Assembly (NCBI GenBank): GCA_039000515.1
Contig: JBCFYV010000001.1
Coordinates: 59,764,234-59,828,233 of the forward strand
DNA: 64,000 bases
Direction: 5' to 3'
Source of the DNA: Timema cristinae
Lineage: Eukaryota; Arthropoda; Insecta; Phasmatodea; Timematidae
The first letter of the stretch is position 1. The number at the start of each line of letters is the position of its first letter. Made by a program: the position numbers and the translations under genes. This document shows positions 21,241-33,344 of the stretch, piece by piece. The notes beneath the pieces were generated by a model, which was not told where the DNA came from, searched no databases, and saw nothing but the letters and a program-made list of their open reading frames with translations.

Positions 21241-24187
21241 AATTATTTAAATACAATTATATAACTGCAATTAGTATGTAAGTAATTGTTATGTAACTGT
21301 AACTATTATGAATCACTAAATAATGTGAAATATTCTATCCAACTTTAGCTATAGTAAGAAAATGTTTAAAATAAAAATTTAAGTAAATTTAAAAAGTATA
21401 AATTCAGCGAAGTAAAAGTAATATTTCTTGTGCAAGAGAAGGTTGTGCGTATTCGTAGAAATTATAAAGAAACCATTAACGACCAAACACAAAAAGTTAC
21501 ACTAATTTTTTTTTTTTTTCTGAAAAGGGTTAGAACTAATATTTCTTTTGTCAAAATGAGAAGGGGTCCTTATTGACGTGTAGCTCAGTTCCATACTTGT
21601 GTTTAAACAACATTCATTGTTATTTCAACATAGCATTCAAAGTACAGGCATCTTTTGTTAAAAAGCTAGACGACACACACAGACAAGGGTAACTATAATT
21701 ATTTAAACGTAGTAAGATGTTAAAAGCATAAATTTTACACATTAAATATAAATTTAAAGAAACCATTAATGACCATAACTACGGAGAAGCGACCAATAAT
21801 CTCTTTTTTTTTTAAAAAGGTAAAAGGTTTTTATTGTTAAAATGTACGCCTTAAAACAAGTTGCCGAAATCTTTTGTTATTTTTCTACGACTCCAAAACA
21901 AATTAAAGATAAACATATATTGTTTAAAAGAAGAGAGGAAGTAGTACAATGACAGTTACTTGAAGGGAAAATAATAATATTTCTTTATGACTTAGAGTCA
22001 AACCCGGTATATAATTTTAATAAAAATTTATATAATTTCAATTTAAGAAGAAAGTTAGGAAGTTTGATTAATTAATAGACGATCTTGGAAATCTGAATAA
22101 ATATATTATTTCATCAAGGATCATTTTTTTAATCAAGATAAGGATTTTAATATTTAGGTGGGGGGTCATTTTAAATTTAATTGATTAAATTTGATTGAGT
22201 TTAAGAAGATATTGATTAAGATAGTAACGGAAATACAGAGTAGGCTGATAAGCTGAAGAGTAAGATCTAAGATATCTAGAGAGATTAATTTAGATATGCA
22301 CTTGAGTGCTTATTACAGTATGTTAAGGTGAGTGGAAATAAGAGGCCAGTAGTGTCTTGTTTAAAAGCATTTTTTTTCAGATAGTGAAGATGAGGTCTTT
22401 TAGTTGAGATTGAGGTGTATAGGTTAAGGAGATAAGGTTCATTGAGGTTAAGGAAGTGGAGTTAAGGTTTTTTCAGATATGGTCTTAGCTATGGGCAAGC
22501 CATGATCTAGATTATGCAATCGTCGTTATGAGTTTAAGGATGGCCCGAGGGCATCTAGCAGCGTTGAGGAGAATTGAATGAGGAAGTGAGGTGTATTAAA
22601 GCCATGAACTTAGATGTATTAAGCCATGATGAATAATTTCATTTTTATAAGTGGTGTGTCAAAGGGATCACCAAGTTCAGGTAGCAGGTATTCACAAACT
22701 TTAAAAAGTCAGTACAAATAAATGAGGCAAAGGCCTAAGCTTTCCACTAAATAATATGCGATAATGTCCAATGGTTAATTCTGGATTAAAGTTTAAAGAT
22801 ATTGAGGAGATTATGAAGAAGTTTAAAAGGGTATTCTGTGATTACGTGATGTAATAATGATGTATTAACAAGGATAATGAGAGCTAATTAGGGTGTTAGA
22901 CCTAATTAGGCTACTATAAAAGATTTTATTATAATTTTATTTTTTTAATGCCTAAGGCAAATAGGCAATAGTCAAAAGATTGTAATCAACAGAGAAAGAT
23001 GCAGGTAAAGATTTTTTTTCACTAATGAGAAATTAAGTATTCAATTAAGAAGGGGGAAAATAATTTTCAATATTTTATAATGGTGTGATATATAATTTCA
23101 TACTGATTTGAAACGTGCTTTATGATTCCAAGATTATCTTCTATATATTTCAAGTATTTTAATTTTATTTGAGGTTAGGTATCCTCATGAATAAATAAAA
23201 TTTTGGTAAGATGATACAGATGTTTTTTTATTATTATTATCCTTTCTTATCCGAAACAATGTAATTATATTATCTTTTAAGTAATTGGGTTTATTTTGTA
23301 AATTCTTTTTTGTGTTATTAAGCTAATTATTCAGTAAATGTATTTCAAGTGATGGCTCATATAGCAAGTTTGGCCATCAGGCTTTTAAGAGTATAGTAGT
23401 TGCTCATATATCGAATTTGGCCATCAGGCTTTAAGAGTATGTGTAGCATTAAGAGTGTTTGTTAAGTATGTCAATATAATAATAATAGTAAAAGTGGATC
23501 CGTGAAGGATCATCATAATAATACTAATAATTAAAAGTGGATCCGTGAAAGATCATTGAAATAAAAAGTGCAACGAAGTGTCTAAACCAATAAATGATTA
23601 AAAGACACTTTGATTAGTGACAATTAAATTCCATTTTTTTATTAAAAAGTTTAATGTATTTTAATCAATCTTAAGGACTTTATAGCAACGAATTTTGTTT
23701 TTTTTAAATAAAAAATAAAAAACTTTGATTAGTAATAATCAAATTCAAATCTTTATATTAAATCCAAATTTTTATATAATAAACTTAGATTATTTTATTT
23801 CAATTAATTGTAATTTTACTTAACAATTTTATATCTTGATATTTGATTTATTCAACCTTTTGATTAACATTTTATATTTTAATGTTTGATTTATATAACT
23901 TCAATAAATATATATATATACTTCATGTAAACTTACAGTCGGAGAATACCACTTCAAATATTATTATCATTCAAGAACAACATTATACAGTGTGTTCCAA
24001 ATTATTGGAATTTATCCAATTTGTGAAATTTTATACAGGATGTTTAAAAATATTGTTATTTGTGAAACTTTATACAGGGTGTGCGAAAAATGATCATGTC
24101 GTCTTTTCTCGTCTTTTATTTTTTTAGCAAAGCGTATCAAAAAGTATACGACTAAGTCTCTACTTTCAGATACACTTTGGGGGGTAT
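21241..24187 (+). other. Non-coding internal region of the LTR element
   Basis: About 2.9 kb with no protease, reverse transcriptase, RNase H or integrase motif in any frame. It contains a repeated GTGGATCCGTGAAGGATCAT string (near 23500 and 23540), two GCTCATATA..TTGGCCATCAGGC strings (23350, 23405) and three TTATACAGG(G/A)TG strings (24029-24080). Several of these recur on the - strand at 62120-62730 in the second copy. A G-run at about 24179-24184 next to the 3' LTR may be a reduced polypurine tract. Confidence 0.6.
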
Positions 24188-24999
24188 TGTAATGTAATTG
24201 ATTTGCCCCTGAAAAGTATGTGAAAGCATTGACAATAATATCGTCTTAATTTTATAAACATATCTTATTTCATTTAAATTATGTAGTATATTAAATGGCG
24301 CTTAAAGCACTTCTTCTTCTAAGAAGGCAAAAGCCACTGATCAATGACGTCACGCACGTGACATTAGTCAAGTCAGGTTGACAATTTAAAATAATAACTT
24401 CCTCTTCTCGAAGGTTCGAATAGAGATTTTTAAATGTAACTTGAGTCATTTTCCGGCTCTAGAACCTCCCAGTAAGACAGAGATGTTTTTGTCTTGTATT
24501 TTGTTTTTTCTAAACTAAACCTTCTCGAAGCTTCCATGAGCAATGGATATATACGAAGGATGGTGCAATGTAAGGGCTGTTGGTGTCCAGAACTGACAGA
24601 ACTCACTTGGGCACTTGGCGTCCAGCAACACCTGTCCGCGCTCATACAATACGCCGCGTATATATTTCAACGACATGATCTATTTTCTCATTAAATAAAC
24701 CGATTCAAAAATAAAAAACATGTCAAGAATATTAAGTGTGTATTAATTATAACTCTTTAATTGGCGCTCGATCACGGGGCTATAAATACCAATTAACTCA
24801 CAACATAAAAAAAACCGGACCGATTTAATTAGTGCTCGACCACGGGGCAATTACTAGCTAATTAAACGGTGTAACTTCAATCGATGCTCAACGCGCCGAA
24901 CCAGAACACTTTAATTGGCGTCCATCGCGGTGCAGTAAAATATTCCAGAACATCACAATTGGCTCACAACGTAGGGACCCAAAATTCCAGAACATTTCA
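24188..24999 (+). repeat. 3' LTR of the retrotransposon
   Basis: It starts TGTAATGTAATTGATT, ends CCAGAACATTTCA and is 812 bp. It keeps the CRE (24345-24352), both heat-shock elements (24405-24417, 24522-24534), the TATA-like string and the primer-site-like motifs. It is followed by the second ATGT duplication at 25000-25003. Confidence 0.93.
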
Positions 25000-25003
25000 A
25001 TGT

Positions 25004-25403
25004 TAGCATGTAAAACCAAACAATGTGGGTAAAAGTGCCAATACAACGTTTGACGTGGTTCAATTTTTAATAGCTATAAAAAAAAATTCCAGCCCGTATG
25101 TTAATGAGAGCAAATATAATTATTAACTTATTATGAAAATATTAATTATTGATTTTATCATTATCAGAACTATAAATTAAAATTAATTTAGTAAATAAAA
25201 TCATTCGTGCATCGCTAAAAGACATAACCCCTCCCCCATCACTCCTTACCTACAGTCAAGAAATAATTTAAGGATTTAAGGCCTTCTCTAACTTAGGCCT
25301 TGAGCGTAGCTAAGCAAACTATTCTGCAGGCATGTGTGGAGGTATAGCACACCACGCGGGCTGAGTGAATAAGTTGCTACCTTTCAATATCGACGGAGTG
25401 TAC
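25004..25403 (-). repeat. Right arm of giant inverted repeat, distal part
   Basis: After the LTR element the arm resumes with TAGCATGTAAAACCAAACAA, mirroring 7345, and continues to TCGACGGAGTGTAC at 25403. It matches the left arm at about 95 percent near the LTR and about 80 percent over the last 150 bases. Confidence 0.9.
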
Positions 25404-26377
25404 ATAATATTTGGGGAGAATGGGTTCTTTTTTTTCTTGGGGTGACCCACCATGGGTCCATTACTGCACAGTTACGCCTTTGTACATGTTACAACCTATT
25501 ATTGGTAAAGCTAGTTTTATAATAGGAATTTTAGTGCATCTCTAAGATTATATTAAATATTAATGATAACATTAATAATTAGTATCTGGCTTATGTAATG
25601 CAAGAATGAAAAGTAAAAAACACAATTTCTTATTTTAATGTATACGTATATCTCTTCCCTGTTCCCCCTTACTTTTAAGGGCTCTAACAATTTTAAAGGA
25701 GGGTCCATACCTCTGACCCCCAATTTTATATGTCCATGAAAGAAGGTTTAAAAAATAAAAATACTTTTATGTCAATTGATAAGATATTTCTATTACAATT
25801 ATTATTTTTTATTATTATTACTGTTATCATTAGGATTATTATACTTTCCATCAAAAGTGACGTATGAATCTTTTAAAGAAAATCAAGTAACCATCGTGAC
25901 TCTCAGACACTGTCCTCACTCCTCATAGCTTGGGTTAAGTCAGCCGCTGAGGAAATGATCTACATTCTACGGAGTGTCTGTCGATAGTTTTATATCCAGT
26001 GTTATTCATTGAGGGTGAATTGGTAAGGGGGGGAGGGGTTGATAGGGCAGGGTATTACCACATATTTCTCCTCCCCCTCACCCCATTGAAATGTGCCTTC
26101 CTCCTGTCTGTTAAACTTCCCTCTGATATACTTGAGTTTGAAGCTGAAAGATAGTTTGCATCAAACTTCAAAAAGATTCTATAACAATCTATTATTATAT
26201 CTAAATACTTAAGGGACACCCCAAATAGCTTTTAGTGGCATTCCATTTTCAAATATTTTCCACTAGTTTCGATTCAATACTCTAAAAACTCTTCAAAAAT
26301 ATATTTTTTTTACCAACTACCTCGCCCGACACTAATAAAGTTTCGTCGACACTTTTGGTAGTCCTCACAGTAGTATT
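25404..26377. other. Intronic DNA with no recognised feature
   Basis: AT-rich with C/G runs (26020-26090). No frame over 60 codons and no recognisable repeat ends. Confidence 0.4.
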
Positions 26378-26912
26378 TTTTTTCCATTGTGGCTTACTAC
26401 CCGTTTGAGTTGTACACATGCATCAATTTACCCTAATGAACTAGGAATGATGGTGGCATTTTATATTGAATGTGCCTACATCTGCGTAGATTGAGAGTGG
26501 GGAACAATTTTAGGGAAAAATACACTTGTTACAACCGACTGGGATTTGAACTTAAATCTTCCCACAACCAGCAATTCAGTCTAATAGTGTGTTTTACCCA
26601 CCGTGTTTAACTGACATGCTGAAGATGGGGAGATCACGGTTCGATTCCGGTCAAGTGGTTTGCCCTAAATAGCTTTCTGCTCTCACTCCACGAAAATGCG
26701 GATGTACCTCCTCTTAATTTAACATTCCCGATGCCTAACACATTAGAGTAATTAGTACATAAGCCTTAAGCCCAAACTGGTACTAAGACGCAGTGCTAAA
26801 AATAAATAAATAGAAAATGCGTGTTTGGAACCTTTTTAGGAGAAAAAAAACCTCAATACACTACTGGGATTTGAACCCCAATCTCATCACCAGCAATGTA
26901 GTCTAATAGAGA
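26378..26912. mobile_element. Cluster of three SINE fragments
   Basis: A - strand copy (26378-26590) starts with the reversed tail TGTGGCTTACTACCCGTTTG and carries TGGGATTTGAAC (B-box reversed) at about 26539. A + strand copy (26600-26805) has the B-box GGTTCGATTCCGG at 26638 and a tail ACTGGTACTAAGACGCAGTGCTAA. A third, partial - strand head (TGGGATTTGAACCCCAATCTC) lies at 26863-26912. The first two sit head to head, much as in the palindrome arms. Confidence 0.75.
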
Positions 26913-27186
26913 AAGTCGAATGAAAAAGGTTTTCTTCCGCCAGGTAAGAAATATAAAGAAACCCATACTACTGATTATTTGAGCTCAAACTAAAAATAAA
27001 GCATCTGGCCTTTCCTTTCCAAGAAACTTTACCCGTGTAAACAAGAGATTAGCTCGCTCCCCCTTCACTCTTTCAGTACAAACTTGACAGATATGACAAC
27101 ACCGCAACTCTAGCTTCGTGTCGGTTAAACAGTCCAAATAATTTGATATATGGACGTTTCTTAGCTGTCGCGCTGATAGCACTTCT

Positions 27187-28141
27187 CAAGTCCTTCCACT
27201 GAATGTGAATCCTAAAAAATCTCAATATATTGTTATAGGGTCAAACAGATTACTATCCACATTGAGTTTCACATCTGTACAACAAATAAATTTAAATAAC
27301 AGCCCAATTACATTTGTGTCTGTTGTTAATAACCTTGGTTTACATATAAATGCAAACCTAACAGGAATAATCATGTGAAACAAATATGTAAAAAAGTGTT
27401 ATTTGCCTTACACTCACCTAAGCACATGAAAAAATGTATACCAATGCATATTGAATCCACTCTTATCCTATCTCTTTTCCTCCCGCTTTTCGACTATTGT
27501 GATGTAGCTTATAATGAATGACCTGACAGCTGACCTTGCGGCAAGACTACAAAGACTCCAAAACACATGTGATTGATTTATATTCAACCTCCGGTCACGT
27601 GATCATATTTCCCCATACTATAAGAGACTGACTTGGCTACGACTTGAGAAAGACGAACTCTACACTCGATGACCATCATAAAGAAACAATTGACTTCCAA
27701 CTCCCCACAATATCTTTCTTCACCTATTCGCTCACTCAACCCTAATAATAATTTCAATATACGATCACAAGAAAACTCAACTTTATTCATTCTCTCAATA
27801 ATTCTAAACATTACTCAAATTCTTTCACAGTTTCAGCTTCTCGTTCATGGAATACCCTAACCAACGATATAAAGAAATTAGAATTGAATGGTTTTAGGCG
27901 AAAAGCCGCAAATCTGCGTGTGGAAGCTAATTCGTGAGATTGAGGAGTGTGATACGTAATCACACCTTCTGTTGTGTGTGTGTTATCATATTTCGTAATC
28001 CTTGTGTATTTTAGCGCTAGTTTTTAAACATTATTTTTGTGTGTTTTTATATACCTATACTATTTTTGTTAAACTCCATTATAATTGTATTGGTTAAATG
28101 TTAAAAAAAAGGTGGTAGCCTTAACTTCGACATTAAAGTCG

Positions 28142-28188
<47 letters not shown>
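27187..28188 (+). pseudogene. 3' end of a non-LTR retrotransposon (LINE)
   Basis: Translated across two frameshifts, the region reads as the C-terminal third of a LINE reverse transcriptase: LNVNPKKSQYIVIGS, VNNLGLHINANLTG, NHVKQICKKVLFALHS, LFLPLFDYCDVAYNE, then LAARLQRLQNTC and, near the end, SWNTLTNDIKKLELNGFRRK. This is the usual order after the YADD box in Jockey/CR1-type elements. The RT catalytic core is missing, so the copy is 5'-truncated. An untranslated stretch of about 200 bases and an ATT microsatellite form the 3' end. Stops at 27371-27375 and 27518 kill it. Confidence 0.8.
28140..28188 (+). repeat. (ATT)n tail of the LINE
   Basis: About 15 ATT units directly after TTAAAGTCG, ending the LINE. 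LINEs of several clades end in short tandem repeats rather than poly(A). The SINEs here end in (TAA)n, so a shared mobilisation machinery is plausible. Confidence 0.85.
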
Positions 28189-29020
28189 CGAGGTTATAAA
28201 CTACCACGGTGAAAATGACCTAGCGTTACTCTCATTACCATCCCACTTTTCACACACATTACTACCACTGGACAGTTCCGTCTACGAAATATTCAGAAAG
28301 TTATATAATTCTTCTACATACTCTTGGATGAAGAGTAATCCACGATGCAAAATGGTAATATATAATATTCGTATGCTGATTAAGCAATAACTTCAAAATG
28401 CAGCCACACTGAAGAATATCCTTGCTAGCTTTAAAGCAACCGGTATATGGCCATTCAATAAAAATGTGTTTGGTGATGAAGACTTTCTCCCCTCAGCAGT
28501 AATAGATAGACCATTCTCTGAAACTAAACATGTCCCAGAACAAGGTGAGGTGCCAGAAGATACTAAGAAATTTAATGGAACTAAAAGTGAGCGTGAACTT
28601 CAGCTGGTGACTCCATATACATCATCCCCATCAAATATAGTCAACAAAATTGTCCTTTCAGCTATATCCCCAAGCATAGGAACCGATAAAACAAATTGCA
28701 GAAAATTAAATCTGCTTTGTTGACAGGCACTCCTATGAAGGCGCTGTTAGAAGCAGAACCATTAAAAATAAATGAGTTTACGGGGGGGAAAGGTGTACAT
28801 ATATATTATATGAAAAAAGTCATTCCAGCAGTAAAGGATATCTTCGAAACGTAATTTATGGCTTTCAAGCTCCAGTAAGGAAGATGACGACTGTGTGTGC
28901 CTCAAATGTTCAATGCCTTGGTCAAGGTCAAAGGCTGGTCAGAATTGGGTGCAGTGCACACAGTACAAGAGGCGGGCTCACTCAAAATGTGACAGTAATG
29001 ATCCTTGTTATGTGTGTCAT
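28189..29020 (+). pseudogene. pogo-like DDE transposase remnant with PHD-like finger
   Basis: The translation starts inside the DDE domain: EVINYHGENDLALLSLPSHF, then SHTLLPLDSSVYEIFRKLYN, TYSWMKSNPRCKMVIYNI and, after a stop at 28388, SFKATGIWPFNKNVFGDEDF LPSAVID. This is the C-terminal half of the pogo/jerky-type DDE_1 domain. After a linker with more stops, frame CVCLKCSMPWSRSKAGQNWV QCTQ (28892-28965) followed by CYVCHS gives the Cys-rich finger seen at the end of many insect pogo-like transposases. The N-terminal half is missing where the LINE tail abuts, so the LINE may have inserted here or the element was already truncated. Confidence 0.8.
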
Positions 29021-29477
29021 AGCTGAAATTCAGATTTTGAAATTGAAGAACAAAGTAATTAATTAGAATATTCCTGCTTTGTAAAATGTAATGTTTATGC
29101 AATTTTATTTATAAGGTTTATTGTAGGCTATTCTGCTTATTATGTTTAGGATTGATTCCGATAGCAGAAAGGTATTTCATTTACATGTATTATCTACTAT
29201 TTTCTTGTTGATATTTCATAAATGGATAATCGTTGCTATGGTGTTATTTTTATAGTGGACATTATTTATTTATTGTCTACAAATTTCAGCTCATGGCTGG
29301 CCTTGCAATTTGAGAGTTACTTATGATAATATTATTCTCTACATTATAAGAGGTTTAGTAGTACAATTATTGGGATTTTATGTTAAAAATTATTTCTAAT
29401 ACCTACTAGTTTTGTTATAGTTTTGTAGAAACATTGAATGCTCAATTTTAAAAACAATTATGGGAATATTAACGAAT
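29021..29477. other. Intronic DNA with no recognised feature
   Basis: AT-rich; nothing recognised. Confidence 0.4.
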
Positions 29478-30655
29478 TTAATTATTAAAATTTTGATGGT
29501 ATAGCTTTCCAAAATTTTGCCTTTTGGAAGGTAGATTATATTTTTTCAAAGTTCTTATTCGAATTTTGGATACTTGTAGAGAAGCTCTATTTTGTGTTTT
29601 ACATTCATGTAGAGAAGATATTTTGGTCAGTTCTGAGTAGAGATAGGCCACGTATTTTGATCCTATAATATTATAAAGCCGTGAACTAGAACTCAAAAGA
29701 CGTAAATTTTTCATATTGAGTCACTTTTGAGTTTTTTTTTAAATAGTTGGTAATATTTTTTTTTGGGTTAAACATAAATCTTAGACAGGAATTTGAGATT
29801 TTTTGGATTTTCTGTTTTAAGTTTTTATTCATGCCGAGAAGAAGTTCCAAGTGGTAGTCGATGTTTGACAGGACCAATGATTCATGTATGGTTTTTATTA
29901 CGTCATTTGGTAGAATGTGTTTGAATCTATAGAGATTATTTAAAAAATACTACGATTTTTGTACACACAAGATGAGACATGTTTTCCCCGGGATGGATTT
30001 TCATCAATTACTACTCATAAGTTATTCAAGTTCTTTACCCTGGGTAACGGCACAATATCAATTCATATGTTTGGATCAACACATATTCTTTTAAGCTAGT
30101 TTCACTACCTATCATCATACAAGCACATTTGCTAACATTAAGCTTCAGGAAGTTTACGTTGCAACAATCCGACAAAGTGCTTAGCTCTTCATTTATACCT
30201 TTCACTACTTCATAAATATCTTCCGGTGCAAATTAAACGTAAAGTTGAGTGTAATCTGCGTGTTGATGAGAATACGGAGATTTAAAAAATTTGGGTATTG
30301 AAGTTACGTATAGTGAAAATATAAAAGGGCCTATTGGCCTTGTGGGACTCCAGCAGTTACTGGTTTCAGGGATGAAGAGAATGGTCCACTATTACTGTTT
30401 ACCTTTTGTTGCCGTTCAAGTAAATAGTTGAGGATCCACAGTGTAACATTATCCAAGAACATGTATCATTGTTATAGCTTGGACAAAAAAAATATCATGA
30501 TTTACGGTATCAAATGCCTTTGAAAAGTCTGAAAATAAGAGATTGCGTAATTTTGAACTGTCAATGGTTTTGTAAAGGTCGTTTGTTACATTCTGAAGAG
30601 CAATGGTAGTGCTATGTTTTTAAAAAGGTGATTTCTCTTGATAGTTTTGGACAAT
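29478..30655 (-). pseudogene. LINE reverse transcriptase remnant
   Basis: On the - strand, with many frameshifts, the RT blocks appear in order: FSDFSKAFDTVNHDI (about 30500-30555), VTAGVPQG (30336-30359), a mutated active-site box HADYTQLYV in place of YADDTQLY (30235-30270), and downstream NIDYHLELLLGMNKNLKQKI with ISNSCLRFMFNPKK (29740-29870). The C-terminal part continues to 29478. The catalytic Asp pair is damaged and stops are frequent. The sequence differs from the LINE at 27187, so it is a separate, older copy. Confidence 0.75.
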
Positions 30656-30659
30656 GCAG

Positions 30660-31140
30660 AGAAGATGCTAATATGTCTGAGTTGTGCGTACGTCTCTTGG
30701 AGACTCTTGAACACCTCAATGTGAAGACGCGAACGTTGTTGATATTTTTTTAGTGCACTATCACGTCTAGCACATTCCTGTTGTAGTTATGCTATCTCCT
30801 TCTCTGTCGACACAAGTTTTAGTGTCAGATCTTCAACATTGCAGCCATTAAAGTCAATAATTTATTTGAGAACCTCAAATACTTTACTTGTAATTATTTC
30901 GGTTACAGCTTTGGCAATTTCTTCTATTACCTTTGTGGACTTTAAAGAATCGGAAATTTGCTTCTTGTACCGCCATTTGAATACGGGTATGATCTTGTTC
31001 ACAACTGGTTTCCTCCACTCTTTCAAGCATTACTTGAGCATCAGTCGACTGTATTTTGTTTCCAAAGAAAATACATTTATTCTCAAATACACTATAGTCG
31101 ATTTGTCATTCCTATATGTTGTCCACCGAAACTAGAAATA
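30660..31140 (-). pseudogene. Coiled-coil ORF1-like remnant, probably of the same LINE
   Basis: The - strand translation gives an amphipathic coiled coil: SDSLKSTKVIEEIAKAVTEI, IITSKVFEVLK, then VEDLTLKLVSTEKEIA and LQQECARRDSALKKYQQRSR. Helix followed by a Q/R-rich segment is how many arthropod LINE ORF1 proteins look. It sits directly upstream, on the - strand, of the RT remnant, with the endonuclease and early RT missing, so an internal deletion would be needed. Assignment is by pattern only. Confidence 0.45.
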
Positions 31141-31852
31141 TTGTATTTTATAAACCTTTATGATTGATTTGTACCCTCAAGGTGTCATTTAAATATTTAA
31201 ATCAGTTGTAGAGTTAAAAATATTGGGCAACTATAGCAAAATCTATAAATCCAAAATGACAGGCCAAAATAGTGTACATTTAAGTATCATGGCTTGTAAT
31301 TCACCTAGAAAGGTTATTTTGTTTTAAATGCATTCAGATTTTCATCAGGCATTTCATTTTACATCATTTACAAACAAAAGAAAACATAGTTGTCATATTA
31401 CAAGATAGCCACCCTAATAAGTATAATGTACATATGATACATTATTACACATTATACAAAACGCCTATGAATAGCATATTTAGTTTAAAAAATTATATGT
31501 TCTAATCAAAATTTAGATACAAAATCATTATTTATTCGGTTAGTGAATGGATCTAAACATCCTTCTTTGCTGGAGCAGTAGAAATATTATGTGTGAAATA
31601 GTTCTTTGTGGTATCTATAAGCCTCACTCCCATAGATCTTTCCCACATGCCAGTTGTAAGCTTCCCACAGCATCACCTGAAGATAGGCCTAAAGAGCTTG
31701 CGTAAACATGTTGTGGGATGTTGAAGATAAGGCCATGATTCTCTGTTTTTTCTTCTTGTTAGTGAAGAGTTTGAATCTAGCAGACTCCAGTGATGCCACT
31801 GGCTATTGACAATATAAGTAGTGGAGTAGACTGTAGCAACCTCAATTAGAGC

Positions 31853-32101
31853 CTAGGATGTAACATCAACTTTTCCCAGTACATCAGCTAACCCATTAAA
31901 TTTTGCTGCAAGCAACGTTTTCAGTGCAGTTGCCTTGTCATTACCGAATGGATACGAGGTCGTGTGACAGCCGCTGATGGAATGCATGCCAAGTAACTGA
32001 AGACATTTTGGTTCAAGTTTAGCACAGGTGCCATTGATATCTAGCACCGTTCCATCCCACCACTCCATCTTCACTCTGGAATCCAGATGTTCCCGATACA
32101 C
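31853..32101 (-). pseudogene. Fragment of an uncharacterised transposon-linked protein (GC(D/H)TTS motif)
   Basis: An 82-residue open stretch contains VKMEWWDGTVLDINGTCAKL, CLQLLGMHSISGCHTTSYPF and KATALKTLLAAKFNGLADVL. I recall similar segments in large multicopy uncharacterised proteins of arthropods and cnidarians, where the motif reads SGCDTTS; here Asp is His. Those proteins also carry a central HEEADTR block and a C-terminal block like the one at 44022-44411. No other part is recognisable in this element, so this is a broken remnant. Function is unknown; its position between long inverted repeats suggests it came with a DNA transposon. Confidence 0.55.
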
Positions 32102-33344
32102 CTAAGAGACAAATAAATCAAACACATCTGTGTCATCACTCACAGCATGGATAGCATCTTTATCACGGCTAGCAGAGTCAAGGCCAAATTATATTATGGA
32201 TACGTCCACCTCATCATGACTAAATATAGCATCATCATTAGTCTAAACCTTGACATTTTCTACAAGACTGAAGAACCCAACGCACTTGTTAGTCTTTTTT
32301 TTTTGTTGCACTTGCTCTTCATTCTTGCATTCAAACCACTAGTATTGTAACATTGAATCCTTTCTCCAAAACCACACACCGACCAACATACAGACTTGAA
32401 TTACACTCAACACTGTACTAACCAGTAGTGTGGTGCTGTTCAAATTATAGTGAGGTTTAAAAGTATTAAGAATCCAAGCAATGACTTAAACAATTGAAAT
32501 AAATACTCACATTCATAACACACAAATTCAAATATTATATAATTTATTAATATAAAGTCTGCATCACTAGACTATAGAACATGTTACTACAGATAAAATA
32601 TTAGCATGTACACAACAAGAAAATAGCCTATAGTATATTTCGTCTTGATTTCTGCTGAGCAAACTTGTCAATGATGACAGACAAATCCATTTTATCCACT
32701 AAGTGGCCTAAAATTAAGAAGATTGTCAGTGAATTAAGACGATCCTTTGTCATGATGGTACGCAGATACAGCAAAGCACAGCAATCACACACACGATGAA
32801 GCCATAAAATTATTTTAACTGGCAGAAAAAAAATACTTATTTTCTTTCGTCATTCAAAACTTGCCGTATTAGGCACGTGCCTATTAGACCTATGCATAAA
32901 TAAGGCCCTGACTGCACGTGACCAGCAAGGAATAAATACTTGAGCATGCGCTCCAGAGTCAGTAGCTTCAGATGGAAGTACCCTAGACTTTCTGCTCTCT
33001 CAAATTGGTGAACGAGAATTGTTGGCCGAAGAAAGTTGTCATCCCAATGTTGACCATTGGGATGTTGACGTGCTTTTTCCAGATAATGTTTTATTTTCTC
33101 AAATGTCTTTCATCCAGTTGGAAACAAACGCTGCAAGATAGCCAAAGATACGCCACAGAAAGATCTCATTGCCTTCATCCAGGACTTGCCATTGAAGATA
33201 CCAGTTAATCCCCCATGTGCTGAGGCAACATACACATCCAAACAGGATTTTTGTATGAGTTTCGCAATGCCTCCAACAAATTACATGATTATATATAATA
33301 TAACATATACAGACAAGTATGATATTTACACATCAATGATTTAC
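32102..33344. other. Interior of the 2.45-kb long-TIR element, no clear coding
   Basis: Between the protein fragment and the right TIR I see no further motif. A frame at about 32998-33130 reads LLAEESCHPNVDHWDVDVLF, matching nothing I know. Short frames elsewhere are unconvincing. Confidence 0.35.

Larger units (their letters stand above)
18162..24999 (+). mobile_element. LTR retrotransposon, gag only, with 4-bp target duplication
   Basis: A 6838-bp element with two LTRs of about 810 bp starting TG and ending CA, flanked by ATGT (18158-18161 and 25000-25003). The uninterrupted site is present in the left palindrome arm (near 7345, on the other strand), which proves the boundaries. The LTRs differ at roughly 25 positions by eye, about 3 percent, so the insertion is not brand new. 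Inside are a primer-binding site, a purine-rich leader repeat, a decayed gag-like region and about 3 kb without any pol-like frame. TG..CA ends, a 4-bp duplication and a coiled-coil gag suggest a Gypsy-type element, but without pol this is unproven. It inserted in the sense orientation of synapsin. Confidence 0.92.
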
